Positions 24,020 through 33,832 of a stretch of DNA of 64,000 nt are shown in pieces (position 1 is the first letter of the stretch; each line of letters begins with the position of its first letter). The position numbers were made by a program, and so were the translations under genes. The notes below the pieces were generated by a model. It worked only from the letters and a program-made list of their open reading frames with translations. It searched no databases and had not been told where the DNA came from. The stretch lies in contig CAADTH010000045.1 in NCBI GenBank assembly GCA_900751885.1, forward strand, positions 1 to 64,000, in the 5' to 3' direction. The DNA is from Clostridia bacterium. GTDB lineage: Bacteria > Bacillota > Clostridia > UBA1381.

Positions 24020-25690
24020 TTAAAACAGCCCCGATATCATGCCAGTCTGATCCACGTCGATTCTCTCAGCGGCAGGTTGTTTTGGAAGTCCAGGCATGGT
24101 CATGATATCTCCAGTCTGCACAACAATAAATCCGGCTCCATTGGAAATGCGCACCTCAGAAACAGTCACTGTAAATCCCTCTGGACGCCCCAAAAGGGAG
24201 GGGTCATCTGACAGAGAATATTGCGTTTTCGCAATACAGATTGGCTTGTCCCAAAGTCCCAAATCTTCCAAGCGCTTGATTTGCTTTTCCGCTTTTTTGG
24301 TGTAGGCAACATCCTTACCGCCGTATATCTTTGTCACGACTGTCTTGATTTTTTCTTTGATTGGTTGCTTTTCATCGTAAATCGGCTTACAGAAGGACTG
24401 CTTCTCTTCCATTGTCTCAATCACCTTTTGTGCAAGCACTATCCCGCCCTCTCCGCCTTTGGCAAACACTTCGGAAAGCGCACATTCTACGCCGCGCTCC
24501 CTGCACATATCCATAACTGCCTGAAGCTCCTTTTCTGAGTCCGTGCCAAAGCGGTTTATCGCAACAACAACCGGCGCGCCAAACATCTGCATGTTCTCAA
24601 TATGCTTTTGCAGATTGACCATTCCTCTTTTGAGGGCGTCTACATCCGGTACACTCAAATCATCCTTTTTGATTCCGGCATTGTATTTGAGCGCACGTAC
24701 CGTCGCGACAATGACAACTGCATCCGGACGGATTCCCGCAAATCGGCACTTGATATCAATAAACTTTTCTGCCCCCAAATCTGCTCCAAATCCAGCTTCT
24801 GTCACGGTATAGTCTGAGAGCTTCATCGCAAGCCGGGTCGCCATAATACTGTTACAGCCATGTGCAATGTTCGCAAAAGGACCGCCGTGAATCAGGCAGG
24901 GAGTATTCTCCAGAGTTTGTGCCAGATTCGGTTTGATTGCATCCTTTAACAGCGCCGTCATTGCACCTTCTGCTTTCAAGTCAGATGCCTTGACAGCTTC
25001 TCCCTTTCGGTTATATCCAATGATGATTCGTCCAAGCCGTTCTTTCAAATCAGCCAAACTATCAGAAAGGCATAAAATCGCCATAATTTCCGACGCAACT
25101 GTAATGATGAATCCATCCTCGCGCGGAACGCCATTCATCTTTCCGCCAAGCCCTACAATAACAGACCGAAGTGCACGGTCATTCATATCAAGCGCGCGTT
25201 TCCACACAATCGAATTCACATCAATGTCAAGTTTATTTCCTTGATGAATATGATTGTCTATCACTGCAGAAAGCAAATTATTCGCAGCGGTAATCGCGTG
25301 CATATCACCGGTAAAATGTAAATTGATATCCTCCATCGGCACAACCTGACTATATCCACCACCAGCCGCGCCCCCTTTGATTCCCATCACAGGTCCGAGC
25401 GACGGCTCCCGAAGGGCAATCATCGTCTTTTTGCCAAGACGCATGAGTGCGTCTGCGAGCCCGACTGTTGTGGTAGTTTTTCCTTCTCCCGCAGGAGTTG
25501 GGTTGATTGCTGTAACTAAAATTAATTTTCCGTCCGGATTTTTCCCTACCCTTTCCCACAGCTCGTCCGTCACCTTTGCTTTATATCTTCCATAAAGCTC
25601 TAACTCGTCTTCTTCAATCCCTGCCCGTTTTGCCACACAGGAAATCGTTTTCATATCTGCCTGTTGTGCGATTTCGATATCAGATAGCAT
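24020..25690 (-). CDS. fhs: Formate-tetrahydrofolate ligase
   Basis: A 556-residue enzyme that makes 10-formyl-tetrahydrofolate from formate, THF and ATP; it feeds purine synthesis and, in acetogens, the methyl branch of the Wood-Ljungdahl pathway. The P-loop is PAGEGKTTTT; LREPSLGPVMGIKGGAAGGG and FVVQTGDIMTMPGLP-like signatures (here IVVQTGDIMTMPGLP) are present. The ATG at 25690 has AAGGGAG upstream; the longer frame from 25771 overlaps the thioesterase gene and was rejected. Other pathway genes are not in the window. Confidence 0.95.
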   Translation of the reverse strand: MLSDIEIAQQADMKTISCVAKRAGIEEDELELYGRYKAKVTDELWERVGKNPDGKLILVTAINPTPAGEGKTTTTVGLADALMRLGKKTMIALREPSLGPVMGIKGGAAGGGYSQVVPMEDINLHFTGDMHAITAANNLLSAVIDNHIHQGNKLDIDVNSIVWKRALDMNDRALRSVIVGLGGKMNGVPREDGFIITVASEIMAILCLSDSLADLKERLGRIIIGYNRKGEAVKASDLKAEGAMTALLKDAIKPNLAQTLENTPCLIHGGPFANIAHGCNSIMATRLAMKLSDYTVTEAGFGADLGAEKFIDIKCRFAGIRPDAVVIVATVRALKYNAGIKKDDLSVPDVDALKRGMVNLQKHIENMQMFGAPVVVAINRFGTDSEKELQAVMDMCRERGVECALSEVFAKGGEGGIVLAQKVIETMEEKQSFCKPIYDEKQPIKEKIKTVVTKIYGGKDVAYTKKAEKQIKRLEDLGLWDKPICIAKTQYSLSDDPSLLGRPEGFTVTVSEVRISNGAGFIVVQTGDIMTMPGLPKQPAAERIDVDQTGMISGLF

Positions 25691-25691
25691 G

Positions 25692-26075
25692 TTACTTTCT
25701 CCCTTCTGCCTTCTCCAAAAATCTCTTTTCCTCCACAATAAAGCGTTCATGCTCTCCCTTGCCGATGACACCCTTTGTATCCTCTGCTGTCACCTCAAAC
25801 ACAAGCCGCCTGCCATCCACTTCTGCAAGAGTTGCCGTTGCGGTCACATCTACCCCAATCGGGGTCGCCGCGATATGCTCAATGGAAAGCCTTGTTCCAA
25901 CAGTAGTCATCCCCTTCTCAAGCTGTCCTGACACACATGCCACGCTTGCCGCTTCCATCGCCGCGACCATCGCAGGTGTCGCAAATACCGAAAGACTTCC
26001 GCTTCCCATTGCCTCCGCTGTATTTGTATCATCCACTCTTACCTTGAATGCTCCTGTCTGTCCTATTTTCATCAT
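25692..26075 (-). CDS. Hotdog-fold thioesterase (fluoroacetyl-CoA thioesterase-like)
   Basis: A 127-residue single-domain hotdog protein. ATPAMVAAMEAAS holds the FlK-like segment with a catalytic Glu candidate, followed by TVGTRLSIEHIAATPIG and RRLVFEVTAED. Relatives hydrolyse small acyl-CoAs; the physiological substrate is unknown. The ATG at 26075 follows GGAG by five bases. The stop codon lies directly before the fhs start, so it heads thioesterase-fhs-tsaE-tsaB-rpiB. Confidence 0.8.
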   Translation of the reverse strand: MMKIGQTGAFKVRVDDTNTAEAMGSGSLSVFATPAMVAAMEAASVACVSGQLEKGMTTVGTRLSIEHIAATPIGVDVTATATLAEVDGRRLVFEVTAEDTKGVIGKGEHERFIVEEKRFLEKAEGRK

Positions 26076-26098
26076 AATCTCTCCTAAACCCAACAAAA

Positions 26099-26116
26099 CC
26101 CGTTAAAAATAACGGG
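26099..26116 (-). terminator. Terminator after the coiled-coil gene
   Basis: Stem CCCGTTA/TAACGGG with a 4-base A loop; the minus strand continues with TTTTGTT. It separates rsmD-coaD-coiled-coil from the thioesterase operon. Confidence 0.65.
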
Positions 26117-26132
26117 CTTCTTGTTTGATTTC

Positions 26133-26573
26133 CTATTTGCTGAAATATACCTTATCGTCATGTACCTTTTTCATAAGCATTTCCAATCTCTTTTCCACGT
26201 CTCCAAGTACATCCAACACATACTGGTCGCAGTCTGCTTTTATCTCCATTGCTTTTGTCTGGGCAGTGCTAATCATTTCATTTGCTTGTTCATACGCCTG
26301 GCGGGTGATTTCATGCTCATCAATCAACTGAACGATTTTCTCTTCGGCATTTTTCTGCATATTTTCCGCTTTTTGCTCTGCTTCTGTCAAAATACGCTGA
26401 CGTTCTTCCTTCACCCATTTTGCTTCTTTTACCTCGTCCGGGTACACAAGACGCATTTCTTGAATATAATCGAGGATATCTTCCCTGTCAATCATGATTT
26501 TTCCTGTCAACGGGACGGATACCGCCTTATCGATTGTCTCCTCCATCATATCTATAATTTCCATAATTTCCAT
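26133..26573 (-). CDS. Coiled-coil protein, ATP synthase F0 subunit B-like region
   Basis: A 146-residue protein. Residues 1-45 are a short acidic helical part (METIDKAVSVPLTG-type region) and residues 45-130 are a continuous Glu/Lys/Ala-rich coiled coil that resembles F0 subunit b or DivIVA-like proteins, but there is no membrane segment. It follows coaD by two bases, an arrangement seen in other Clostridia. The function is unknown; a scaffolding or cell-division role would be a guess. Confidence 0.65.
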   Translation of the reverse strand: MEIMEIIDMMEETIDKAVSVPLTGKIMIDREDILDYIQEMRLVYPDEVKEAKWVKEERQRILTEAEQKAENMQKNAEEKIVQLIDEHEITRQAYEQANEMISTAQTKAMEIKADCDQYVLDVLGDVEKRLEMLMKKVHDDKVYFSK

Positions 26574-26575
26574 CG

Positions 26576-27076
26576 TTACAACACCTGCCCTTTAGCTAGA
26601 TTCTTATATTTTTCCCGAATTTGTTCAATAATCTCTGATGGCACCAAGCCGTCTAAACATCCACTATATTTTGCAACTTCCTTTACCATACTTGAGCTTA
26701 TGTAAGAATATTTTGTGTCTGTCATCATAAACATCGTTTCATATTCAGGATTGAGCGCCTTGTTTAAAAGTGCCATTTGAAATTCATATTCAAAATCAGA
26801 TACCGTTCGCAATCCCTTTACAATGACTGTTGCCTTGTTTTCCTTTGCAAAATCCACCAATAAACCACTGAATATATTGACCTCTACATTCCCAATTCCT
26901 TGTGTGACTCTCTGAATCATCTTCGCCCGTTCTTCTGCGGTAAAGATTGGATTTTTACTGCTATTATTCAAAACGCCTACTACCACCTTGTCATATACAC
27001 GCGATGCCCGTTTGATAATATCAAGATGTCCACACGTAATTGGGTCAAAGCTGCCAGGATATACTGCCGTCCTCAT
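26576..27076 (-). CDS. coaD: Phosphopantetheine adenylyltransferase
   Basis: A 166-residue nucleotidyltransferase that makes dephospho-CoA from 4'-phosphopantetheine and ATP. YPGSFDPITCGHLDIIKRA holds the (T/H)xGH motif, and SYISSSMVKEVA is the ISSTxVR-like motif. The ATG at 27076 is chosen because GGGAG lies seven bases upstream; the ATG at 27082 is too close to it. The start overlaps the rsmD stop (ATGA). Confidence 0.95.
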   Translation of the reverse strand: MRTAVYPGSFDPITCGHLDIIKRASRVYDKVVVGVLNNSSKNPIFTAEERAKMIQRVTQGIGNVEVNIFSGLLVDFAKENKATVIVKGLRTVSDFEYEFQMALLNKALNPEYETMFMMTDTKYSYISSSMVKEVAKYSGCLDGLVPSEIIEQIREKYKNLAKGQVL

Positions 27077-27621
27077 GAACATTCTCCCTGCTTATAGATT
27101 GTAACATATGTTCGTCCGTATCTTCTCTGCCGGTATGTTTCCAGTCCTTCCACATCACTATGTTCATCTGTGGAATCGCTTTCGAGCATAATAATTCCAT
27201 TCCCATCCAACAGCTTCCTCGTCTGAATCAGATGGATGACCGGTTTGATGATTCCTTTATTGTATGGAGGGTCCAATAAAATAACGTCAAATGGTTCATT
27301 TGCTTCTGCGAGATATTGTTCTGCGGATTGGTAAACGATTGTGACTTCCCGTTCGAATTGAAGGCGCTGCCTATTTTTCTCGATCACCTCAATAGACTTC
27401 TTGTCCATATCCACACAAACCGCAGATGCGCTTCCGCGGCTAACCGCTTCAAATGCCAGCGCACCGCTGCCAGAAAATAAATCAAGCACCCTGCTTCCCG
27501 CCAAAAACGGCTGAATCAGATTAAAAACCGATTCCTTTACCCTGTCTGTGGTCGGACGGATGTTATCCCCTTCAAACTCAATTAACTTGTGACCTCTGCG
27601 GCTTCCTGCTATAATTCGCAA
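27073..27621 (-). CDS. rsmD: 16S rRNA (guanine966-N2)-methyltransferase
   Basis: A 182-residue SAM-dependent methyltransferase. RPTTDRVKESVFN, VLDLFSGSGALAFEA (SAM loop) and LLDPPYNKG (catalytic DPPY) are typical. The TTG at 27621 is preferred: it has GGGAGGGG seven bases upstream and gives the usual start MRIIAGSRRG, whereas the ATG at 27639 lies before that site. It is the first gene of rsmD-coaD. Confidence 0.92.
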   Translation of the reverse strand: MRIIAGSRRGHKLIEFEGDNIRPTTDRVKESVFNLIQPFLAGSRVLDLFSGSGALAFEAVSRGSASAVCVDMDKKSIEVIEKNRQRLQFEREVTIVYQSAEQYLAEANEPFDVILLDPPYNKGIIKPVIHLIQTRKLLDGNGIIMLESDSTDEHSDVEGLETYRQRRYGRTYVTIYKQGECS

Positions 27622-27774
27622 ATGATATTCCCCTCCCATGTTACATATATATATTTTATCTTATAACACAAAAAAGTCAACAGGAAATGCACAATTTTTT
27701 AGGATTCTGTAATAAAAACGAAATCTATTGTGAAATCTACGTTTTGATTATTGAAAAAATTCCCTAAACCCCCA

Positions 27775-27804
27775 AAAAGCCGTAGTATTTCCACTACGGC
27801 TTTT
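27775..27804. terminator. Terminator of the amidase gene
   Basis: A perfect 12-bp stem AAAAGCCGTAGT/ACTACGGCTTTT with a 6-base loop and T/A runs on both sides, so it can work in both directions. The rest of 27640-27932 shows nothing else. Confidence 0.8.
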
Positions 27805-27932
27805 GCGCTTCATTTAGTCTATTGTTATATTGAAAAAAATTACTTTAGACAATCAAAATTTTAATTTATCTATTTTAGAAAAATCTGAGATTCTCATAAA
27901 GAGCGCAAATGATTATTGCGTCTCTTTTTATT

Positions 27933-28904
27933 TTATAAGAATGCTTTTGCCACAAGCGCCATTGCCTGTGCACTATTGACCCATGCATCAAAATTTGTCC
28001 ACGCCTGCACAGTTGTGATAAATCCTTTGTCTGCCAAGCTGTCCAAATGATTTCTTGCCCAGTGGTCTGTGTCTCTTCCAACATATTTTTCATCCATACC
28101 ACCTGTTGCTTTATCCACGAGCGCCAGAAATAATCCTTTTGTGGTATCACCGCCATCTGTCCACTGTGATACGTCTGTGATAAATCCCTTTTGATATAAA
28201 CTCTCAATATGATTTTTCTTCGAGTGTCCTGTCGCTTTATCCACGAGCGCTGCCGCGTTGACCTTTGCAACAGGCTCATCATAATTTTCCCATACCTCTG
28301 GATTAGAGATAATCCCTGCGTCCATCAGCTTCTGCAAAAATTCCTGTCCCCAGTGCGGACTGATTCCCAAATAGTCAAATAGTCCCTCTGAGATTGCCTG
28401 GGCAAAGTCGTACTGTCTGTCTTTGAGCTTCTGTGCATCTTCCCAGTTGTCTATAAATCCTGTCTCTACTAGAATCGCAGGCATCTTGGTATGCTTTAAC
28501 ACTGCCAGACCACTGCGGTATTTTACGCCCCGGTCTTTCATGTCGAGCCGCCTTACAATTTCTCTTTGTACCTCCCGCGCCAAACGCTCTGCTTCTCCTC
28601 CGGCGCTGTATACCAATGTTTCTGTCCCGCTTCCGCCACCAGAGTTTGTGTGAATTGAGATAAAATAATCTGCTCTCCACACATTCGCTCCATTGTATCT
28701 GGATGAAAGACTGCTGGCATTGTCTGTCCCCAAAATATCTGTCAGTTTTTCGCGCGACATTTTTACTTCTAACCCCGCACGGATTAAAATATCTCTTAAG
28801 TCATCTGCAATATAAAATGTTACATCCTGCTCCCGAAGTCCATTGCCTGTCGCACCGGTATTCCATTTGTCATAGTTGTGCCCTGCATCAATATAAATTT
28901 TCAT
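27933..28904 (-). CDS. N-acetylmuramoyl-L-alanine amidase (Amidase_3) with SLH-like repeats, no signal peptide
   Basis: A 323-residue protein. Residues 1-180 are a zinc Amidase_3 domain: DAGHNYD, GLREQDV, FISIHTNS and ILVETGFIDN carry the His, Glu, His and catalytic Glu. Residues 185-323 contain three degenerate SLH-like repeats (HWGQEFLQKLMDAGII, NHIESLYQKGFI, HWARNHLDSLADKGFI). There is no signal peptide, as in the mother-cell lysis enzyme CwlC of Bacillus, and a SigK-type promoter lies directly upstream. A phage-type endolysin is the alternative, but no phage genes surround it. GGAGG precedes the ATG. Confidence 0.85.
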   Translation of the reverse strand: MKIYIDAGHNYDKWNTGATGNGLREQDVTFYIADDLRDILIRAGLEVKMSREKLTDILGTDNASSLSSRYNGANVWRADYFISIHTNSGGGSGTETLVYSAGGEAERLAREVQREIVRRLDMKDRGVKYRSGLAVLKHTKMPAILVETGFIDNWEDAQKLKDRQYDFAQAISEGLFDYLGISPHWGQEFLQKLMDAGIISNPEVWENYDEPVAKVNAAALVDKATGHSKKNHIESLYQKGFITDVSQWTDGGDTTKGLFLALVDKATGGMDEKYVGRDTDHWARNHLDSLADKGFITTVQAWTNFDAWVNSAQAMALVAKAFL

Positions 28905-28923
28905 ACTATTCCTCCTTTCCTTT

Positions 28924-28951
28924 TAATATATGATAGAAAAGGCTTGATTGT
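28924..28951 (-). promoter_or_regulatory. SigK-type promoter of the amidase gene
   Basis: On the minus strand, AC (28950-28951), a 17-base spacer and CATATATTA (28924-28932) match the SigK consensus and copy the -10 sequence and spacing found before sigK. The leader would be short, about 20 bases, with the ribosome binding site near its start. Confidence 0.62.
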
Positions 28952-29079
28952 TTATCACTATATACATAATACAAAAATGTATACTGTAATCTGGCTCGAA
29001 GCGCTCAGCCGAAATATTACAAAAAATCCGAAATAGAAATTCAAGGAAATGATAGAGCTAGATGCACAGTTCTTCAGAT

Positions 29080-29117
29080 AACAATAAAAGGCACGGAAAA
29101 CCGTGCCTTTTATTGTT
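29080..29117. terminator. Terminator of the CE12 gene
   Basis: A perfect 17-bp stem (29080-29096 with 29101-29117) and an AAAA loop; core GGCACGG/CCGTGCC. T-rich flanks on both strands. It follows the stop of the acetylesterase gene. Confidence 0.85.
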
Positions 29118-29133
29118 ATGTTTTCAAAACTGA

Positions 29134-32100
29134 TTATTCAGACTGTGTCTGTGGTTGATGCTTAACCAAAATGTTGTCCAACCACAAATCAAATTTATAA
29201 TTGCTTGAAGTGGAAACAGTTGTACGGCTTACCGTCATTCTGTTTAGCTCTGTCAGGTCTGCTGAAACAGGATATGTCGTATCAACAGATACACCGTCTC
29301 CTGTGATTGTCAAATGGACTGTATGCGCAGTGCAATCAATCTCAGCAGATACATGCAACCTTCTGGCAAGTTCCGGATTATCAGAATATTTCCCATCATT
29401 TACACCAGTTAACAATGTAACCCACTTATCTGTACTGTAGTCATAATAACCGAAGTTTTCTCTAGCCATTACTCCATTACCGCCCCCTAATGCCAAATAG
29501 GAATTGGTGAGCGCTGTCGTCTTTGTTCCGTCTGTATTATCCTTCAGATTTGGGTCTTGGTTTTGACCGAAAGTCAGTAGAGGATAGCTGTTCGGTCCTA
29601 CATATCCCACATAGAGGTCAAACTCAATATGCTTCACGTTGTCATATGGCATATCTGGGAAGGTAATCTCCGCATAACGGTCTGTATTTTTCGAAGACCC
29701 ACCTGACGCATAGAGTGCACTTCCGACTGTTCCATTAGGTAATCCTGTATTTTTTACCTCCAAAGTCATACTATTTTGATTGTTGACTGTCCAATCGGTT
29801 GGCATTGCGGTTCCTGTTCCAAAGTCTTCATCAATGATATAGCCATTGTCAATCACGACCGTATAATCCTGTGTCGTTTGACCGTCTGCTGCTGTCACTG
29901 TGATTGTGATTGTATTTGGAGTTGTAAAATCACCATTTAAGGTGACAACATTTCCGTTTACACCCTCTGCAGAGCCATTGAGCTTAATCTCATGCTTCGT
30001 TCCTGTCGGGCCGTCATAGGTAGGCGCTATCTCTATAGTTGTATATTTTTTACCCATGGTATAGATGCCGTAGGAGGTGGTATCTTTATCGAATTCTGAA
30101 ATCAACTGCTCTCCTGCTGCGCTTCCAACATATGGTGTAACCTTTAAATCACGCAGTTTCGCATTGGTGTTATCGTGCGAATCTGTAACCAGCACCGGAA
30201 TATCAACGGTTGTTTTAAATGCACTGTCTGGCAGTGAAACCGTTGCAGTAATCGTTGCTTCGCCTGACGCTGTACCTGTGATGCTCAGCTGTGAGGATGC
30301 AATATAATCCTTCGCCAGCGCCAGCTTGTCAATGGTGCCATCTGCTTTGAACGTCAAAGCAGATATGGTATATGGTGCATTTTGCTCCTCTATTCCGCTT
30401 TGCCCATTCAGATACGAATCCGTCAGTGGAACCATAGACTTGTTATCCCAGCGCCAAATATATACCGCATAATTATCTGTCTCTGAATTGTAGGTTACCT
30501 GGTTCGTGTCAAAGGTAACATCAAATGCACCTGTTGTATTTGGTTCCATACCAACAAGATTATCTGACAATGCAACACTCTTCATCACACCAGTGTTCTT
30601 ATCATAAACTGCCACAACCGCTTTTGCATCTGTGAAAGATGGTCCATTCGGATTTGTCACCTCTGCTGTTACAGCAGTGCTCCCATGATAATCAAAATTT
30701 GAAAATTCCCATCCATCAGGAACCGTTGCCACCTTTACTGCTCCTGATACCGAAGCTTCCCCAGCGAGGTCAATCGTTACAGGTGTTTGTTCTGTGACAA
30801 TCGTTTTATCAGGATTCTGAGCGGTAAGCTTCAATTCGGACGACACATTAAATGACGCATAGTTATTGATATAAGGGGCAACTATCTTTTCAATCCCCAC
30901 CGTGATTTCCGCTTTACCAAATGACACATTCGTGACATCTATCGTATCCTCTCCGCTTTTCACAACCGTTGCAACCTCTTCATTGGAAGAAGAAGCGTCT
31001 TTTAAGCGGAAGCCTTCCGGCAGATTAACAGTAACTGTTTTTGTTTTGCTTGACGACGCCGCCAACACATCGGAGAAGTCTATGCCACTATCCGCAACTG
31101 GATTGCCACCCAAGCTAAAGGTTGGCGTACCGATTTCGTCTACTGTTGCAAGACGGGATACCGTTAAATTATCGAGACATGTTAAGCCGTCACGTGTATA
31201 ACCGACCAAGAAAAATCCCTTAAATGGTTCCTCGGCATCTGCATGGAAGTAATTGTCGTATTCCCCTTTATACAAAACCGTACCGTCATCCTTCTTCGTA
31301 ATGGTTATATCCATGTGCTTTGTAACCGTATTAAATAAAATACGGTAATTTACCCAATCAGTCATCTTTTGGTTATATGCCACCGTAGATTCGTTAATCG
31401 AAATACCACTATCATTCTCCAGGTTAAAGTCAAGCTTCATAAATGCGCCTGTTGTTGGCAAAAATGGACTCTTGCTAAATCCATTGATATTATCTCCAGC
31501 AAGATAAAGTCTTGATTTTGCAGAAGCAGACAGGTCAAACGAAATTTTCAAAAGTCCCTTTGCCTCTTCTTTTTCATTTACATCAGGTGTATTCGGGTCA
31601 TCCTGCAATGCAGTCGGAAAAATTCTTATATAGCGGTTTGCTTCCGCATTACTATTTGTACTTGCATTCATAAACTGGAAATACTTGTTATCCGCATCCG
31701 TCTCTATGGTAGGGTCAGAAGCATCTCCCTGCTTTTCAATGTAGCCTGGGACCATTAAAGCGCCTGTTGTTGGGTCTTTGGCACAGCTTTCGAAATCCTC
31801 GGAATACAAAGGATAACCGTCAGGCGTTTCATCTGCTTCATAAACAAAAGAAAGCTGTGTCGGATTGCCATCATTATCATAAATGATTTCATGGTTTTGC
31901 TCGTCAACCATTAAGACGTATGCCTTATATCCCTCTGTTCCATAGTCATATGTTATATCATCAGGGAAGCTGGCGATTTCTCTATCAAGCGTCGATGACT
32001 GTGAATCATTTGTAATATCCAGCCAGTCATTTGAAACAACAGTCTTTTTTACTTGTTTGGTTTCTTTATCAAAAATTTCAATAACGATTTTGCCGTATGT

Positions 32101-33762
32101 AAATGAATTCCCTTCCTGCTCAAATATACTGTACATATTACGCTTTAGGGAAACCTTATCGAATACTAGCCCCTGTGCGCCTTCCTTCAATTCCACCTTC
32201 GAAATGGTATACGGATACTGCACTGGATCTGACGGTGGAATATATGTCTTTGTATATAACGGATTCGTGCTATCTGCTGAACCTGCCTCTATGATGTTAT
32301 CAGGAACCTTATACGCAGGCGGAAGTCCCGCTACTCCATTGTCACTTCGGAGATGTGTAAATAACTCATTAATGATTGCTCTTTGTGTTGGGTCAGTCAC
32401 CTTATCTGCCGCTGTGAAGAACATCCTTGCCCAGTTTGACGAACCTGCATCATTGGCATGTGTTCTGTCACCAGGATAAAAATAATATTTCGCCTCTTCT
32501 GCACCTTTTCCATGCTCATTCGTTGTCACAAGCTCATTGTACCAAGCCAGCGTCTCCGCTTCCAAATCAACAAACGCAATATCTGTTTTACCTGCCGCCA
32601 CCTTACCTGCCACGTACTCCTTCATTGCATCTGCATAACTTTTCAGTCCCTGAACATATTCGCCACCTTCAAACTTATTAACTCGTTCCACAGGGGATGT
32701 TAAAAGAATTTTAACACCCTTGCTTGTAATACGGTCATAATATCCTGTAAATTTATCTTTCACTCCGTTTTCAATGATGTCAATCATCACTGCTGCACCA
32801 TCATTCTCATTATGGCCCATAGAATAATACGCAAAGTCTCCTGCCTTCATATGTGATTCAGCCCGTGCCACATGTGAATTGGTAGATGCACTTGCCAAGC
32901 CTCCCTGTCCCATATTCGAGACAGCAATACCAGATTTTAAATATCTGGCAAAGCCTGAGCCGGTTCCTGTATAAGTACGGAGATTAAAATAAGGCACTCC
33001 TGAGTTTCCGTCTGTAGTCGTGGAATCACCAAACACCCATAAAACAGGTCCACGCTCACTCTCGGAATACATTGTGATTTCGATGGAAGCAATACCGACA
33101 TTCTCTCCCTCGGCAACAATGCTTACCATGTTATCATCAATCGTACCGCCATTTTTGTCATGGGCAGACAATACATACCCAGAAAATTCGTATACCAGTC
33201 CCTCCTCGGGAATCGCTTCCTCCATCAGCATCAAATGCTTGCGCTCTGAAAACAGATTCGCCTTCGCCTCCTCTGCCGCGTCATGACGCACAAGTGTTAC
33301 CTTTGCATCATAATACCGATACTCGTCAGATGGAATCTTATGGGCAAATCGAATCACCGGCACCTCAGATCCATAGCGGTACAGTGGATTGTTTTCTTCA
33401 TTCGGCGCTTTGGTTGCTACCCAATCATCCTCTGCTGCTACTACAGCTTGCTTTGCACCGTTTTGAACAACCGATTTTTGCCCTTTGTTCATATCCATGC
33501 CGTCGTAGTATGTAGTATCCTCTTTGTCATCGGAAAGCTCTTCCAAAGACAAAAGCCCATAGCCTTGTGCATCGGTATACGCTGTATCCGCCGATACGGC
33601 TGTATACCCATCCGCTGTGTTCACCGCATCACCAAAATCATATTTGGTTACGACTGTCCCTGCCCGTGTATCTGCCTTGACAACGTTCGGAAGCACAGCC
33701 CCCGAGGCAATGATTGAAAATGAAATCACTGCAGACAGCATCTTTTTCGCTACTCTGTTCAT
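29134..33762 (-). CDS. Secreted rhamnogalacturonan acetylesterase-like protein (CE12, SGNH), multidomain
   Basis: A 1542-residue secreted protein. Residues 1-30 are a signal peptide. Residues about 35-230 are a malectin-like N-terminal domain (KYDFGD start) seen in pectin enzymes. The SGNH esterase domain spans about 235-490: WVFGDSTTTDG (Ser, block I), NMGQGGLAS, GHNEND (block III) and DRTHAND (Asp/His, block V). A LamG-like beta-sandwich follows (about 700-880), then several Ig-like and cadherin-like domains and a C-terminal LamG-like domain. CE12 enzymes remove acetyl groups from rhamnogalacturonan. No SLH repeats or sortase signal are visible, so it is probably released or held by another interaction. 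AAGGAGG lies before the ATG. Confidence 0.85.
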   Translation of the reverse strand: MNRVAKKMLSAVISFSIIASGAVLPNVVKADTRAGTVVTKYDFGDAVNTADGYTAVSADTAYTDAQGYGLLSLEELSDDKEDTTYYDGMDMNKGQKSVVQNGAKQAVVAAEDDWVATKAPNEENNPLYRYGSEVPVIRFAHKIPSDEYRYYDAKVTLVRHDAAEEAKANLFSERKHLMLMEEAIPEEGLVYEFSGYVLSAHDKNGGTIDDNMVSIVAEGENVGIASIEITMYSESERGPVLWVFGDSTTTDGNSGVPYFNLRTYTGTGSGFARYLKSGIAVSNMGQGGLASASTNSHVARAESHMKAGDFAYYSMGHNENDGAAVMIDIIENGVKDKFTGYYDRITSKGVKILLTSPVERVNKFEGGEYVQGLKSYADAMKEYVAGKVAAGKTDIAFVDLEAETLAWYNELVTTNEHGKGAEEAKYYFYPGDRTHANDAGSSNWARMFFTAADKVTDPTQRAIINELFTHLRSDNGVAGLPPAYKVPDNIIEAGSADSTNPLYTKTYIPPSDPVQYPYTISKVELKEGAQGLVFDKVSLKRNMYSIFEQEGNSFTYGKIVIEIFDKETKQVKKTVVSNDWLDITNDSQSSTLDREIASFPDDITYDYGTEGYKAYVLMVDEQNHEIIYDNDGNPTQLSFVYEADETPDGYPLYSEDFESCAKDPTTGALMVPGYIEKQGDASDPTIETDADNKYFQFMNASTNSNAEANRYIRIFPTALQDDPNTPDVNEKEEAKGLLKISFDLSASAKSRLYLAGDNINGFSKSPFLPTTGAFMKLDFNLENDSGISINESTVAYNQKMTDWVNYRILFNTVTKHMDITITKKDDGTVLYKGEYDNYFHADAEEPFKGFFLVGYTRDGLTCLDNLTVSRLATVDEIGTPTFSLGGNPVADSGIDFSDVLAASSSKTKTVTVNLPEGFRLKDASSSNEEVATVVKSGEDTIDVTNVSFGKAEITVGIEKIVAPYINNYASFNVSSELKLTAQNPDKTIVTEQTPVTIDLAGEASVSGAVKVATVPDGWEFSNFDYHGSTAVTAEVTNPNGPSFTDAKAVVAVYDKNTGVMKSVALSDNLVGMEPNTTGAFDVTFDTNQVTYNSETDNYAVYIWRWDNKSMVPLTDSYLNGQSGIEEQNAPYTISALTFKADGTIDKLALAKDYIASSQLSITGTASGEATITATVSLPDSAFKTTVDIPVLVTDSHDNTNAKLRDLKVTPYVGSAAGEQLISEFDKDTTSYGIYTMGKKYTTIEIAPTYDGPTGTKHEIKLNGSAEGVNGNVVTLNGDFTTPNTITITVTAADGQTTQDYTVVIDNGYIIDEDFGTGTAMPTDWTVNNQNSMTLEVKNTGLPNGTVGSALYASGGSSKNTDRYAEITFPDMPYDNVKHIEFDLYVGYVGPNSYPLLTFGQNQDPNLKDNTDGTKTTALTNSYLALGGGNGVMARENFGYYDYSTDKWVTLLTGVNDGKYSDNPELARRLHVSAEIDCTAHTVHLTITGDGVSVDTTYPVSADLTELNRMTVSRTTVSTSSNYKFDLWLDNILVKHQPQTQSE

Positions 33763-33784
33763 AATTACCTCCTTAATTGTTTAA

Positions 33785-33814
33785 ATATTTTTATGAGAAT
33801 ATCATAAAAAATAT
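33785..33814. promoter_or_regulatory. Imperfect palindrome in the CE12 leader
   Basis: TATTTTTATGA and TCATAAAAAATA are near-perfect inverted arms lying just downstream of the CE12 promoter, between the transcription start and the ribosome binding site. This is a suitable place for an operator or a 5' hairpin. Confidence 0.45.
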
Positions 33815-33832
33815 CTCACTATTACCGTTTAA

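Noticed and set aside
27640..27932. Riboswitch or small gene between rsmD and the amidase gene
   Set aside because: Only a terminator hairpin is visible; the rest is AT-rich without conserved elements.
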